The notes under the pieces were generated by a model, which saw only the letters and a program-made list of their open reading frames with translations, was not told the DNA's origin and did not search any database. DNA of 64,000 nt from Alloacidobacterium sp035547425 (GTDB lineage: Bacteria > Acidobacteriota > Terriglobia > Terriglobales > Acidobacteriaceae), in NCBI GenBank assembly GCA_035547425.1, contig DASZUU010000017.1, positions 1-64,000 on the forward strand, read 5' to 3'. Within the stretch, counting starts at the first letter, position 1. Each line of letters starts with the position of its first letter. This document shows, one piece after another, positions 1 to 7,799 of the stretch. A program made the translations under genes and the position numbers.

Positions 1-456
1 GGAGTCGATCGGCAGCACGGGCACATTTTTCTCGCGAGCTAAGGCCGTCAGGATTTCCCCCGCAGCCACCATCGCCTCTTTGTTCGCAAGGCCAATCGCC
101 TTCCCTGCTTCGACAGCGGCATAGGTCGCTTCCAGCCCGGCCACTCCTACAATTGCAGAAACAACGAAATCGACCTGCGACAAAGTCGCTACGCGCACTG
201 TTCCCTGCGTGCCATGGACAACCTCAATGCCAGTCACGCCGGCGGCCTTCAGCCGTTGCTGCAACGCAGCTGCCAGCTCCTCGGTGGCCATCGAGACGAC
301 TTGCGGCCTCCAGCGCACGCACTGCTCAAACGCCGCCTCAAGATTTCGGCCTGCGGCCAGCGATGCTATCGCATAGCGGTCCGGGAAGCTTTCGATAATG
401 CTGAGCGTGCTCTGTCCGATCGATCCAGTCGAGCCGAGAATGGCAATCTGTTTCAA
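1..456 (-). CDS. dxr: 1-deoxy-D-xylulose 5-phosphate reductoisomerase, N-terminal part
   Basis: Second step of the MEP isoprenoid pathway: NADPH-dependent rearrangement and reduction of DXP to MEP in the cytosol. The visible 152 codons begin KQIAILGSTGSIGQSTL, the dinucleotide-binding signature of DXR, and reach NKEAMVAAGE and PIDS, where the window cuts the gene. The start appears to be TTG at 456-454; no ATG or GTG lies nearby and the ribosome site is weak. It lies 51 bp after cdsA on the same strand, the usual uppS-cdsA-dxr order. ispD and ispF of the same pathway are about 43 kb away in this window. Identification is secure; the start is less so. Confidence 0.93.
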   Translation of the reverse strand, partial: MKQIAILGSTGSIGQSTLSIIESFPDRYAIASLAAGRNLEAAFEQCVRWRPQVVSMATEELAAALQQRLKAAGVTGIEVVHGTQGTVRVATLSQVDFVVSAIVGVAGLEATYAAVEAGKAIGLANKEAMVAAGEILTALAREKNVPVLPIDS

Positions 457-507
457 AATGTGAATTTTTCCTTTCGACGGCTGGAGGGTATCGGTCCTCT
501 TCAGATT

Positions 508-1332
508 CTAAAACCATTGCTGCGCCAGTTGTGCCCACCACAGCACGGGCGCTGCCAGCAGCAGGGCATCGATGCGGTCCAGGATGCCCCCGTGACCGGG
601 CAGCAAGGTTCCTGAATCCTTGACGCCTGCGCCGCGCTTCACGGCCGATTCGATCAGGTCGCCCACCTGCGCCGCCACATTCAACAGCACCGCCAATCCC
701 AGCCAGCGGAAGATCGAGCCCGGATACGAGAGCCAGTCAACGCCGTGCTTCATCAAAATTCCACTCAGAACAATGAGTATCAGCGTAATCAGCACGCTGC
801 CCAGCACACTGCCTGCGCTTCCTTCCCACGTTTTATTGGGGCTGATAGAGGGAGCCAGCTTGCGCCGTCCAAAGGCGCGTCCCACATATAGCGCGACCAC
901 ATCGCCCGTCCAAACCACAAAAAAGAGGAAAACCAGGAGTGAGGAGCCGTTTTCCTGCGCGCTGAGTAGCGGAATGGCCGTCAGCGACAAGCCCACATAC
1001 AGCAGCCCGAAAACCGAATACGCCGTATCCGGCAACACGCGCGGCAGCGGCGAGCGGAACGCGCAAAGGATGAAAAGCACGAAGCTCAGGCACCCCAGCA
1101 GCGGAGCAGTATATTCCGGGCGGAAGAAAACACAGGCGAACAGGGCCGCGCTACAGCCAACCACCACAATGCGCGGCGTTTTTGCGCCCAGCGCATCCGC
1201 AAGCACCAGGTATTCCCATACAGCCAGTCCTGCGACCGCGGCTGTAGCCAAAGTAATGAGCCAAAACGGGCCCTTAAAGACCAGCAACAAAACTAAAGGA
1301 ATCAGAATAACTGCAGTCAGTACACGTTTCAT
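508..1332 (-). CDS. cdsA: Phosphatidate cytidylyltransferase
   Basis: Makes CDP-diacylglycerol from phosphatidic acid and CTP in the inner membrane, feeding phospholipid synthesis including PgsA, also encoded in this window. The 274-residue protein is built of hydrophobic segments and ends with the family signature: SAVKRGAGVKDSG followed by LLPGHGGILDRID, containing the metal-binding acidic residues. Length is typical. It is followed by dxr and would normally be preceded directly by uppS, but here a VWFA gene on the other strand sits between. The 80 bp between the cdsA and VWFA starts must hold divergent promoters. Confidence 0.96.
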   Translation of the reverse strand: MKRVLTAVILIPLVLLLVFKGPFWLITLATAAVAGLAVWEYLVLADALGAKTPRIVVVGCSAALFACVFFRPEYTAPLLGCLSFVLFILCAFRSPLPRVLPDTAYSVFGLLYVGLSLTAIPLLSAQENGSSLLVFLFFVVWTGDVVALYVGRAFGRRKLAPSISPNKTWEGSAGSVLGSVLITLILIVLSGILMKHGVDWLSYPGSIFRWLGLAVLLNVAAQVGDLIESAVKRGAGVKDSGTLLPGHGGILDRIDALLLAAPVLWWAQLAQQWF

Positions 1333-1412
1333 CGTTCGTAACGAGAATACACGGTCGCGCTCTCCATGCGGCGATTCGCCCTTCTTCGGCGTCTAATGAG
1401 AAGGGAGAAAAA

Positions 1413-2342
1413 ATGGTAAATTTACGAATCGCGGCAGCGCTCTTTCTCGGCACACTTGCCTGTGCCCTTCCGGCGGCAGCGCAGCAAGGCGACAGCTCTG
1501 CGGCCAAGGCAGTGGTCACCGTACTTCCTAAAAAGGGTGAAGTTCCCGAAATCCGGCAAAACGACCTGAAGGTAAAAGTCGACGGCAAGGACGGCACCAT
1601 CACCGGATGGGAAGCGCTCCGCAATGACCGGGCCGGGCTGGAGCTCGTTGTCTTGATCGATGATTCGGCGCGTTCGAGCATCGGCGTGCAGCTCAGTGAC
1701 CTTTCAAAGTTCATTCAATCGCTTCCGCCTTCGACACAGGTGGGTGTCGCCTATATGCAGAGCGGTCGCGCCGCTTTCCAGCAGAATCTGACTTCAGATC
1801 ACGCTCTCGCCGCCAAGGCAATCCGCCTCGTGAACGGCGTTCCCGGAGGAAACGCGAGCCCGTACTTCTGCCTGTCTGATCTGGCGAAACATTGGCCTTC
1901 GCAGGACACCAAAAATCGCCGCGAAGTGATCATGATCACCGACGGCGTGGATCGCTATAACCTACGCTATGATCCCGACAACCCCTATCTGCAGGCCGCC
2001 ATCCGCGATGCGCAACGAGAAGGCATCATCGTGTATTCGATTTATTACCGCGATACCGGACGCCTCGACCGGAGCGGCTATGAAACCGACGCCGGGCAAA
2101 ACCTGCTGATGCAACTCAGCCAATCGACCGGCGGCAAGCTGTACTATCAGGGATTGAGCAATCCCGTTTCGTTCCTGCCCTTTTTCGACGACCTTAACAA
2201 GCGATTTGAGAACCAATATGAGCTTGGGGTAACCGTCCCCACCAAATCGAAGCCCGATTTGGTGAGCTTAAAGGTGAGAAGCGACCGCGGCGGTGTCTCC
2301 ATCGATGCTCCGGAAAGGGTGCCTGTGGGAGCGAGCCGATAA
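1413..2342 (+). CDS. Exported VWFA-related protein (acidobacterial type)
   Basis: A 309-residue protein with a cleavable signal peptide (residues 1-24, ending PAAAQQ) and one von Willebrand A domain from about residue 70 to 250. The metal-site motif is degenerate: VVLIDDSARSS gives DDSARS where D-x-S-x-S is expected, while the later MITDGVD aspartate is kept. Such proteins are frequent in Acidobacteriota and are thought to mediate protein contacts in the periplasm; the partner is unknown. An AAGGGAG ribosome site precedes the ATG. It lies on the opposite strand between uppS and cdsA. Fold is confident, role is not. Confidence 0.85.
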   Translation: MVNLRIAAALFLGTLACALPAAAQQGDSSAAKAVVTVLPKKGEVPEIRQNDLKVKVDGKDGTITGWEALRNDRAGLELVVLIDDSARSSIGVQLSDLSKFIQSLPPSTQVGVAYMQSGRAAFQQNLTSDHALAAKAIRLVNGVPGGNASPYFCLSDLAKHWPSQDTKNRREVIMITDGVDRYNLRYDPDNPYLQAAIRDAQREGIIVYSIYYRDTGRLDRSGYETDAGQNLLMQLSQSTGGKLYYQGLSNPVSFLPFFDDLNKRFENQYELGVTVPTKSKPDLVSLKVRSDRGGVSIDAPERVPVGASR

Positions 2343-2354
2343 ATAGTCCTTCGA

Positions 2355-2411
2355 GTCTCTTGCGAAGTGATCGTTTTGACCGTTTCATCGATCACTTCCG
2401 GGCAACGAGAC
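2355..2411. terminator. Long imperfect hairpin between convergent genes
   Basis: A perfect 10-bp stem (2364-2373 with 2389-2398, core GAAGTGATCG) is extended outwards by GTCTC..GC pairing with GC..GAGAC. It lies between the stop codons of the VWFA gene and uppS, which converge. There is no U-run, so it is better described as a bidirectional barrier or mRNA end than as a classical terminator. Confidence 0.5.
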
Positions 2412-2437
2412 ATGCTGAAGAGACTTGGGGAAACTCT

Positions 2438-3235
2438 TTAGCTGTTCACCAGCTGATTCGCCGGGAGTGAGGCGATGTCGTCCGATTCGGTGCCGTCGTT
2501 CAGGCCACCGTAGCGACGTTCGCGGCGCTGGAAGTCTTCGATAGCCTCGAGCATGTGAACCCCGCGAAAATCGGGCCAGAGACGATTGGTGACGAATATC
2601 TCGGTATACGCGATCTGCCACAAGAGGAAATTCGAGATGCGCATCTCGCCGGAGGTGCGGATCAGCAGATCGGGATCAGGCATGTGCGCGGTGTAAAGAT
2701 GCCGCTGAATGTCCTGCTCCGTCAGGTCTTCGAGATGAATGTGCTTCTGGCGAATTTCGGAATGCAGCCGCTTGAACGCATCCACCAACTCGGAGCGCGC
2801 CCCGTAGTTCAGCGCCAGCGTCAGCGTGGTGCCTGTGTTTTGCCTTGTCGCTTCTGAGGCCCACTGCATGCGCTCCTGCACCTCGCTCGGCAATTCATGC
2901 GTGCGCCCAATGTACTGGATGCGCACGTTATTGTCGTTCATGCGCTTGACATTGTTGGTGAGGTAGGTGCTCAGAAGCCGCATCAGGAAATTGACTTCCG
3001 TTTTGGGCCGACGCAGGTTGTTTTCCAGCGAAAACGCGTAGAGGGTGAGCCACGGCAGGTCGATGCGCGATGCCGTTTCGACCACGTATTGCACCGATTC
3101 GGCTCCCTGCTGATGCCCAAGGAAACGCTTGAGGCTGCGCTTCCCTGCCCAGCGGCCATTGCCATCCATGATGATGGCAACGTGTTTAGGCAGACGCGCA
3201 GCATCCAGGCGACGGTAAATCGCCAGCTCTTCCAT
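2438..3235 (-). CDS. uppS: Isoprenyl transferase (undecaprenyl diphosphate synthase)
   Basis: Cis-prenyltransferase that condenses IPP onto FPP to make the C55 lipid carrier for peptidoglycan and other envelope polymers. Signatures: HVAIIMDGNGRWA with the catalytic Asp near the N-terminus, LALNYGARSEL in the middle, and PDPDLLIRTSGE plus RLWPDF at the C-terminus. The frame is open further upstream to 3304, but the ATG at 3235 gives a normal N-terminus (MEELAIYRRL) and is chosen. First gene of the split uppS-cdsA-dxr group. Confidence 0.95.
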   Translation of the reverse strand: MEELAIYRRLDAARLPKHVAIIMDGNGRWAGKRSLKRFLGHQQGAESVQYVVETASRIDLPWLTLYAFSLENNLRRPKTEVNFLMRLLSTYLTNNVKRMNDNNVRIQYIGRTHELPSEVQERMQWASEATRQNTGTTLTLALNYGARSELVDAFKRLHSEIRQKHIHLEDLTEQDIQRHLYTAHMPDPDLLIRTSGEMRISNFLLWQIAYTEIFVTNRLWPDFRGVHMLEAIEDFQRRERRYGGLNDGTESDDIASLPANQLVNS

Positions 3236-3344
3236 CGGTAACTCGTGGATACGGCTCAATAAATCCCCTAATCCGACCGTAGCACATGGCCGCAGCCATC
3301 GCAATCAAGCGAAGGCCACGGCCATTGTAGTTCTTTCCAGAGCG

Positions 3345-4835
3345 TTAGCGGGGGTGTCCACCGCCGCCATGCGGCGCAGGAGCTGACACATGAGGAGCCG
3401 GCGCAGACCGTGGAGCTGGAGCCGGCCTGCTGTAATTCTGCTGCGGAGCAGGGCGGCTATAGGTTTGTGGCGCCGGCCGACTATAGTTCTGCTGCGGCGC
3501 CGGACGGCTGTAGTTATAGTTTTGCGACGGCGCAGGCCGATATTGCGGCGGACGATTGTTCGTCTGCCCAGGTGTGTACACCGGACGAGCTGTATTTCCC
3601 TGTCCGCGATAACCTTCCGTGGGCGCGCCGGGACGGTTATATCCGGGCTGACCCATGTGTCCGGGCTGGCTTACGGCACGGTTATTAAAGTTTCCCGGGC
3701 GCGTCAAAGGCGCACTCGGCACCGGACGCGCGCCGGAAGCTACGTTATGCGCATAGCTGCTATACGCAGGGCGGTTCATAAAGGAGCCGCGCTGGCCGGC
3801 AAGCTGCACCGGAGGTGCGCCGGGACGATTGAAGCCGTGATTGATGACCGTTGTGCTGCGCGTAATGTACGTGGTCCGGTTATAGATGACGGTACGGTTA
3901 TGCCACCCGCAGCCCCAGTAGTGCCATCCCCAGCCCCACGGAGCCCATGGGCGAAGAGGAACGCCCCATGCAAAGCCGATACGGTACCCGAAGCCGACTC
4001 CGATAAATAGCCCCGGCGGAGGCGCATAGTAATAACCGGGCCACGCCACAACCGGCGGCCCATAGACCATCCAGGGATCGTAAACCGGCACATACACTAC
4101 GTCAGGATTTGCAGGCGCGATGGCAATGTCACCGTCATCGTCGCTCACTGCAAGCTGCGGAGAACTCTGCAGGTTCCCAGCCTGCTGCGCCTTCTGCCGC
4201 ATGCGCTGCACGGCATCCATCACATCCTGCGGCTGGTTGTAATACGCATTGCCGAGGTCTGTGGTCCACGACAGGTTTTTATCCATCTGCGACAGGACGG
4301 TCGGAAATGCCGTCAGCGCTTTCACGCTGGGATCCCACTGCTGCGCATTGGCTCCGGAGGCAATCTGATCGGCAGAAGCATTTCCCTGGGCTTCGCGCCA
4401 GCGATCGGCTTCCACAATCTGCGTGGGATAGGTGGCGGCGGCGAGCACCTGGGCTACGAGGGAGTCGGGATAGAGAGCAATCGGCGCGACCAGCTGATCC
4501 AGCTGATCGGCGCCCAGTGGCTGCCCTTGTGGAGCACCGGCCTGCTGACCGTTGTCTTCAGGCTGCGCCGCTGGTTGCTGGCTGCCGTCATCCGGAACCT
4601 GCGCCCCGTACTGCGGAATTTGCTGGTTGCTCTGGTCCTGCTGCTGTGAGGCATCGGGCGGCGGAGGCGGCACATCCTGCGCCAGCAGCTTTCCGCTGCT
4701 AACCAGAAGCAGGCCTGCCGAAAGAACCATTGCAGCCAGTGAGCGTTGCATGCGGATTGCTGCGCTCGCTGAAAAAAGCCGTTCAGGTACTCCGGCTTGC
4801 CTTGTTACCTGACGAAACTCCGATCGGGGAATCAT
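3345..4835 (-). CDS. DUF3300 domain exported protein with repetitive tail
   Basis: About 496 residues with an N-terminal signal peptide (hydrophobic run LAAMVLSAGLLLVSS then LLAQ), a Gln/Pro-rich linker, and the DUF3300 domain beginning LDQLVAPIALYPDSLVAQVL. A Trp/Tyr/Gly-rich segment (PWAPWGWGWHYWGCGW) follows. The last 100 residues are low complexity with four copies of an N-Y-S-R-P-A-P-Q unit and an HGGGGHPR end. The start at 4835 is preferred because GGTGAG stands just upstream; the ATG at 4856 or the one at 4751 are alternatives. Envelope location is likely and function unknown. Neighbours give no operon. Confidence 0.8.
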   Translation of the reverse strand: MIPRSEFRQVTRQAGVPERLFSASAAIRMQRSLAAMVLSAGLLLVSSGKLLAQDVPPPPPDASQQQDQSNQQIPQYGAQVPDDGSQQPAAQPEDNGQQAGAPQGQPLGADQLDQLVAPIALYPDSLVAQVLAAATYPTQIVEADRWREAQGNASADQIASGANAQQWDPSVKALTAFPTVLSQMDKNLSWTTDLGNAYYNQPQDVMDAVQRMRQKAQQAGNLQSSPQLAVSDDDGDIAIAPANPDVVYVPVYDPWMVYGPPVVAWPGYYYAPPPGLFIGVGFGYRIGFAWGVPLRPWAPWGWGWHYWGCGWHNRTVIYNRTTYITRSTTVINHGFNRPGAPPVQLAGQRGSFMNRPAYSSYAHNVASGARPVPSAPLTRPGNFNNRAVSQPGHMGQPGYNRPGAPTEGYRGQGNTARPVYTPGQTNNRPPQYRPAPSQNYNYSRPAPQQNYSRPAPQTYSRPAPQQNYSRPAPAPRSAPAPHVSAPAPHGGGGHPR

Positions 4836-4954
4836 ATTGTTCTCACCATACGGCATCTGTGTATCACAAATGCCGCCTTACATACTGTAAGAACACGAAT
4901 CCGCGTACAGAGTTTTCCTCGGGCAATAAATGCGACGAAAAGCAAATAAAGGGC

Positions 4955-5491
4955 TTAGGCCAACCGCCGCCGCCCCATTGCCATATCCCGCACCTGATTT
5001 AAAAAAATCGAGCGCTGATATGCGTCCAGCTGGCTCACATAGGGCGCGATTTCCTTCAAAAATGGATCGGACAGAATAGCCATGGTCTGCTCGTGGGATT
5101 TGCTGCGCGCATCCCGTAAAAGATCGCGAACATCCACCTCGAGCGCATGCGCCAGCCGTTCCAATGAAGAAAGGGTAGGCATGGCTTTGCCGTTTTCAAT
5201 CTTCGAGATGTATGTGCGCGGCACCTGCATGCGACCGGCGAGCTGGCGCTGGCTGAGCTTACGCGAACGGCGGATATCGCGCACAGCACAGGCAACGTCA
5301 AGACTCGATCCGTCGGGCTGTGAAGCGGTGGGCTCTGTGACCAGCTGCGGAAGCAGAGGTTCCGGCTCTTCGATCTCGAGGGGCTTGTGGCAGCGTCTGC
5401 AGAGTGAATTCGACGTGCGGAATTGCACCAGGCTGCAGTGATCGCAACGAAGTACCTCGCGTGCCTCAACGGTTGCTAAGGTAGTTGCCAT
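4955..5491 (-). CDS. XRE-family regulator with N-terminal zinc ribbon
   Basis: A 178-residue DNA-binding protein. Residues about 15-40 hold a C-x2-C...C-x2-C ribbon (CDHCSL and CRRCHKPL). Residues about 70-125 form a Cro/C1-type helix-turn-helix (LSQRQLAGRMQVPRTYISKI then GKAMPTLSSLERLA). The C-terminal 50 residues (KEIAPYVSQLDAYQRSIFLN) are a helical tail of unknown role. It is divergent from an HD hydrolase gene, and the intervening region has an 8-2-8 inverted repeat that could be its operator. Target genes are unknown. Confidence 0.85.
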   Translation of the reverse strand: MATTLATVEAREVLRCDHCSLVQFRTSNSLCRRCHKPLEIEEPEPLLPQLVTEPTASQPDGSSLDVACAVRDIRRSRKLSQRQLAGRMQVPRTYISKIENGKAMPTLSSLERLAHALEVDVRDLLRDARSKSHEQTMAILSDPFLKEIAPYVSQLDAYQRSIFLNQVRDMAMGRRRLA

Positions 5492-5574
5492 AATGTGTTA
5501 TACGGAGCGCCAGAGCAGGGCGTCCGGTATTGAGAAGGATCGGCATTGTAGCCCGAAACTTCTCAACTCATGTT

Positions 5575-5592
5575 TACCTTGCAAGCAAGGTA
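5575..5592. promoter_or_regulatory. 8-2-8 inverted repeat, candidate operator
   Basis: TACCTTGC-AA-GCAAGGTA lies in the divergent region between the XRE regulator and the HD hydrolase gene. Size and symmetry fit a dimeric XRE-type repressor. Binding is inferred, not shown. Confidence 0.35.
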
Positions 5593-5670
5593 TCTTTATT
5601 GTCAAGTGAAAACTGTGAGTCAAGCCTAAAAAAACCGAAAATACTCGGGAAAAAACCGGAAAGTGGTGAT

Positions 5671-6297
5671 ATGCCGAACCAGAATGATTACTCACGCGAA
5701 CGAGCATGGAGCTTATTGAACGAATACACGCAATCAGCAAGCCTGCTGAAACACGCACTTGCAGTTGAGACGTGCGTACGCGCTTATGGTGAGCGCGAAG
5801 CTGATGCGCAAGGCTTGAGCGGCGAAGACCGCGATCGTTTTGTCGAGACGTATTCCGTCACGGGCCTGCTGCACGATTTCGATTACGAAAAATTTCCGAC
5901 TCCGGAAGAACATCCCTTTGTGGGCAATCGCATTTTGGCCGAGCAGGGCTGGGCAGAGGAGATTCGCACAGCCATTCTTGGACATGCCGAGTATTCCGGT
6001 GTTCCCCGATTGACGCATTTAGCCAAAACCCTGTTTGCCTGCGATGAGCTTGCGGGATTTCTTACGGCATGCGCGCTGGTGAAACCGACCAAATCCATTC
6101 ACGATGTCGAAGTGGCCGGTGTGCGAAAAAAGATGAAAGACAAGGCCTTTGCCAAAGGAGTGAATCGACAGGATATCGTGCAGGGAACCCAAGAATTAGG
6201 CGTGTCTCTTGACGAGCATATTGCCTTCTGCCTCAGCGCTATGCAGCGAAATGCGCAGGCCCTTGGGCTGGAAGGCACGCCCAACATAGTCACGTAG
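5671..6297 (+). CDS. HD-domain hydrolase
   Basis: A 208-residue cytosolic protein of the HD metal-dependent phosphohydrolase superfamily. Visible metal-site elements are HALAVE near residue 25, LLHDFDYEKFP (the HD pair) near residue 70, a following EEHPF and GHAEYSG, and CDELAGF as the distal Asp. Members often act on nucleotides or phosphoesters; the substrate here cannot be told. The frame is open back to 5530 but the ATG at 5671 (MPNQNDYSRERAW) with GTGGTGAT just upstream is the better start. It is divergent from the XRE regulator, which may control it. Confidence 0.82.
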   Translation: MPNQNDYSRERAWSLLNEYTQSASLLKHALAVETCVRAYGEREADAQGLSGEDRDRFVETYSVTGLLHDFDYEKFPTPEEHPFVGNRILAEQGWAEEIRTAILGHAEYSGVPRLTHLAKTLFACDELAGFLTACALVKPTKSIHDVEVAGVRKKMKDKAFAKGVNRQDIVQGTQELGVSLDEHIAFCLSAMQRNAQALGLEGTPNIVT

Positions 6298-6391
6298 GAT
6301 TCTTCGGCGACCAGCCTCTCTGTCCACAAACTTCCGGCGTAAGGCGTAATCTGAAGACGAAAGCTGATTTCATCCAAAGGAACATTGCTCT

Positions 6392-7279
6392 ATGTCACAG
6401 GCTCATGCCGTTTCCGCCTCTGCTGCCGGAAGCTTTGTTATCGGCGGCGATCTTTCTGTCCATCGTTTGGGATATGGGGCGATGCGAATCACAGGCCCCG
6501 GCATCTGGGGTCCTCCCAAGGACAAGCCCGCCGCGCTTGCCACCCTGCGCAAAGCGGTTGAGCTTGGCGTCAACTTTGTCGATACCGCCGATTCCTACGG
6601 CCCCGCTGTTTCCGAAGAGCTTATTGCCGAAGCTCTTTATCCATACCCTGCGGATTTCGTGATCGCTACCAAGGGCGGCTGGGAGCGCCCGGGACCGGGC
6701 CAATGGACACACAACGCCAGCCCAAAACATCTGGCAGAGGCCCTGGAAGGAAGCCTGAAGCGCCTGCGGCTGGACCGCATCGACGTGCACCAGCTTCATG
6801 CTCCGGATAATGCTGTATCGTTCGATGCCTCTGTGGAGGCGCTGGCCAAATTACGGGAGCAAGGCAAAATCCGGCATGTCGGTCTTTCGAACGTGACACG
6901 GGAACACATTGAACGAGCGCGCAGGATTGTTCCCATCGTCTCGGTGCAGAACCGCTACAGTTTTGCCGATCGCGAATCGGACTACATTGTCGAATATTGC
7001 GAGCAAAATGGTATTGCCTTCCTTCCGTGGGCCCCGCTGGGACAGGCAAGAAAAGCGCACGAAGCGATTGAAAAAGCCGCGCGTGAGGTGAAAGCCACCC
7101 CGCTCCAAGTGGCATTGGCATGGCTGCTCAAGAGATCGCAGGTCATCATTCCAATTCCGGGAACGTCCTCCGTCGCGCATCTTGAAGAAAATATTGCGGC
7201 TGCTGAGCTGCAATTGCCGGAATCCGTTTATCGGGAGCTTTCAAACGTCGAGCCGCCCCCGGCCAGCCTGCGCGGCTAG
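6392..7279 (+). CDS. Aldo/keto reductase family oxidoreductase
   Basis: A 295-residue NADPH-dependent TIM-barrel reductase. Family landmarks: RLGYGAMRITGPGIWG at the N-terminus, FVDTADSYG with catalytic Asp and Tyr, IATKGG with the catalytic Lys, DVHQLHAPD with the His, and a C-terminal IPIPGTSSVAHLEEN that contacts the cofactor phosphate. Closest in layout to the bacterial YdbC-type group. Substrate unknown. It stands alone and is followed by a strong terminator. Confidence 0.92.
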   Translation: MSQAHAVSASAAGSFVIGGDLSVHRLGYGAMRITGPGIWGPPKDKPAALATLRKAVELGVNFVDTADSYGPAVSEELIAEALYPYPADFVIATKGGWERPGPGQWTHNASPKHLAEALEGSLKRLRLDRIDVHQLHAPDNAVSFDASVEALAKLREQGKIRHVGLSNVTREHIERARRIVPIVSVQNRYSFADRESDYIVEYCEQNGIAFLPWAPLGQARKAHEAIEKAAREVKATPLQVALAWLLKRSQVIIPIPGTSSVAHLEENIAAAELQLPESVYRELSNVEPPPASLRG

Positions 7280-7300
7280 GCATACGCAACGACCATCAGA

Positions 7301-7337
7301 GGCACCCGCTATCTCCAGATTGCGGGTGTCCTTTTTT
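7301..7337 (+). terminator. Rho-independent terminator after aldo/keto reductase
   Basis: GGCACCCGC pairs with GCGGGTGTC across a 12-nt loop and is followed directly by a run of six T. It lies 22 bp after the stop codon. Confidence 0.88.
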
Positions 7338-7395
7338 GCATCAGCCCTCATCTAAGAGGCAAAATCGGCATCTTATTTTTTGTCAAAAGTTGGGA

Positions 7396-7419
7396 TGAAA
7401 CGCTTTTTTTAGCGCTTCA
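7396..7419. promoter_or_regulatory. T-loop hairpin upstream of small metal-binding gene
   Basis: TGAAACGCT pairs with AGCGCTTCA (8 of 9 positions) around a T-only loop, ending 21 bp before the start codon of the next gene. It could be a 5' UTR structure; no regulator can be named. Confidence 0.25.
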
Positions 7420-7440
7420 CCATGATGATAAGAGGCCGAA

Positions 7441-7719
7441 ATGAACGTCTTTTTCGCTATCCTGCATTTTCTGCAGGAGATTTTCCTTGGTTGCCGCCAC
7501 GATCACCTTACACGTCCTTTTACCATCAAGCAGCAAACCTATAAGGTCTGCCTGGATTGTGGAAGGCATGTGTACTACTCCGCGGTTACGATGCAGCCTC
7601 TAACGAGACGAGAGGTAAGGCGGATGCAGGCGCTTTTGTCCAGCGAAGTGAAACTTATTCCTGTTGCAGACTCGACGCATTTGCTCGGGAAAAAATCCAA
7701 CTCGAGGGCAGCCGCCTAA
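7441..7719 (+). CDS. Small putative zinc-binding protein
   Basis: A 92-residue protein with a possible C-x-H-x-H plus C-x2-C metal site (GCRHDHLTR and VCLDCGRHVYYS). The first 17 residues are hydrophobic (MNVFFAILHFLQEIFLG), so it may touch the membrane. AGAGG stands 5 bp before the ATG. I do not recognise a named family. Strong ribosome site, preceding terminator and clear Cys/His pattern support a real gene. Confidence 0.65.
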   Translation: MNVFFAILHFLQEIFLGCRHDHLTRPFTIKQQTYKVCLDCGRHVYYSAVTMQPLTRREVRRMQALLSSEVKLIPVADSTHLLGKKSNSRAAA

Positions 7720-7799
7720 ATCCATTGTTTTCTTTGTTTCCGTGACAAAGCGGGCGCAGAACCTGTCTAATAGTTCTTGAAGACTCGCCTGCTCGCTTC

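Noticed and set aside
3400..3560. CRISPR-like repeats
   Set aside because: The periodicity is the N-Y-S-R-P-A-P-Q coding repeat of the DUF3300 protein tail, without spacers.
3390..4010. 206-residue plus-strand ORF opposite the DUF3300 gene
   Set aside because: Arg-rich composition typical of an antisense shadow over a GC-rich repetitive gene.
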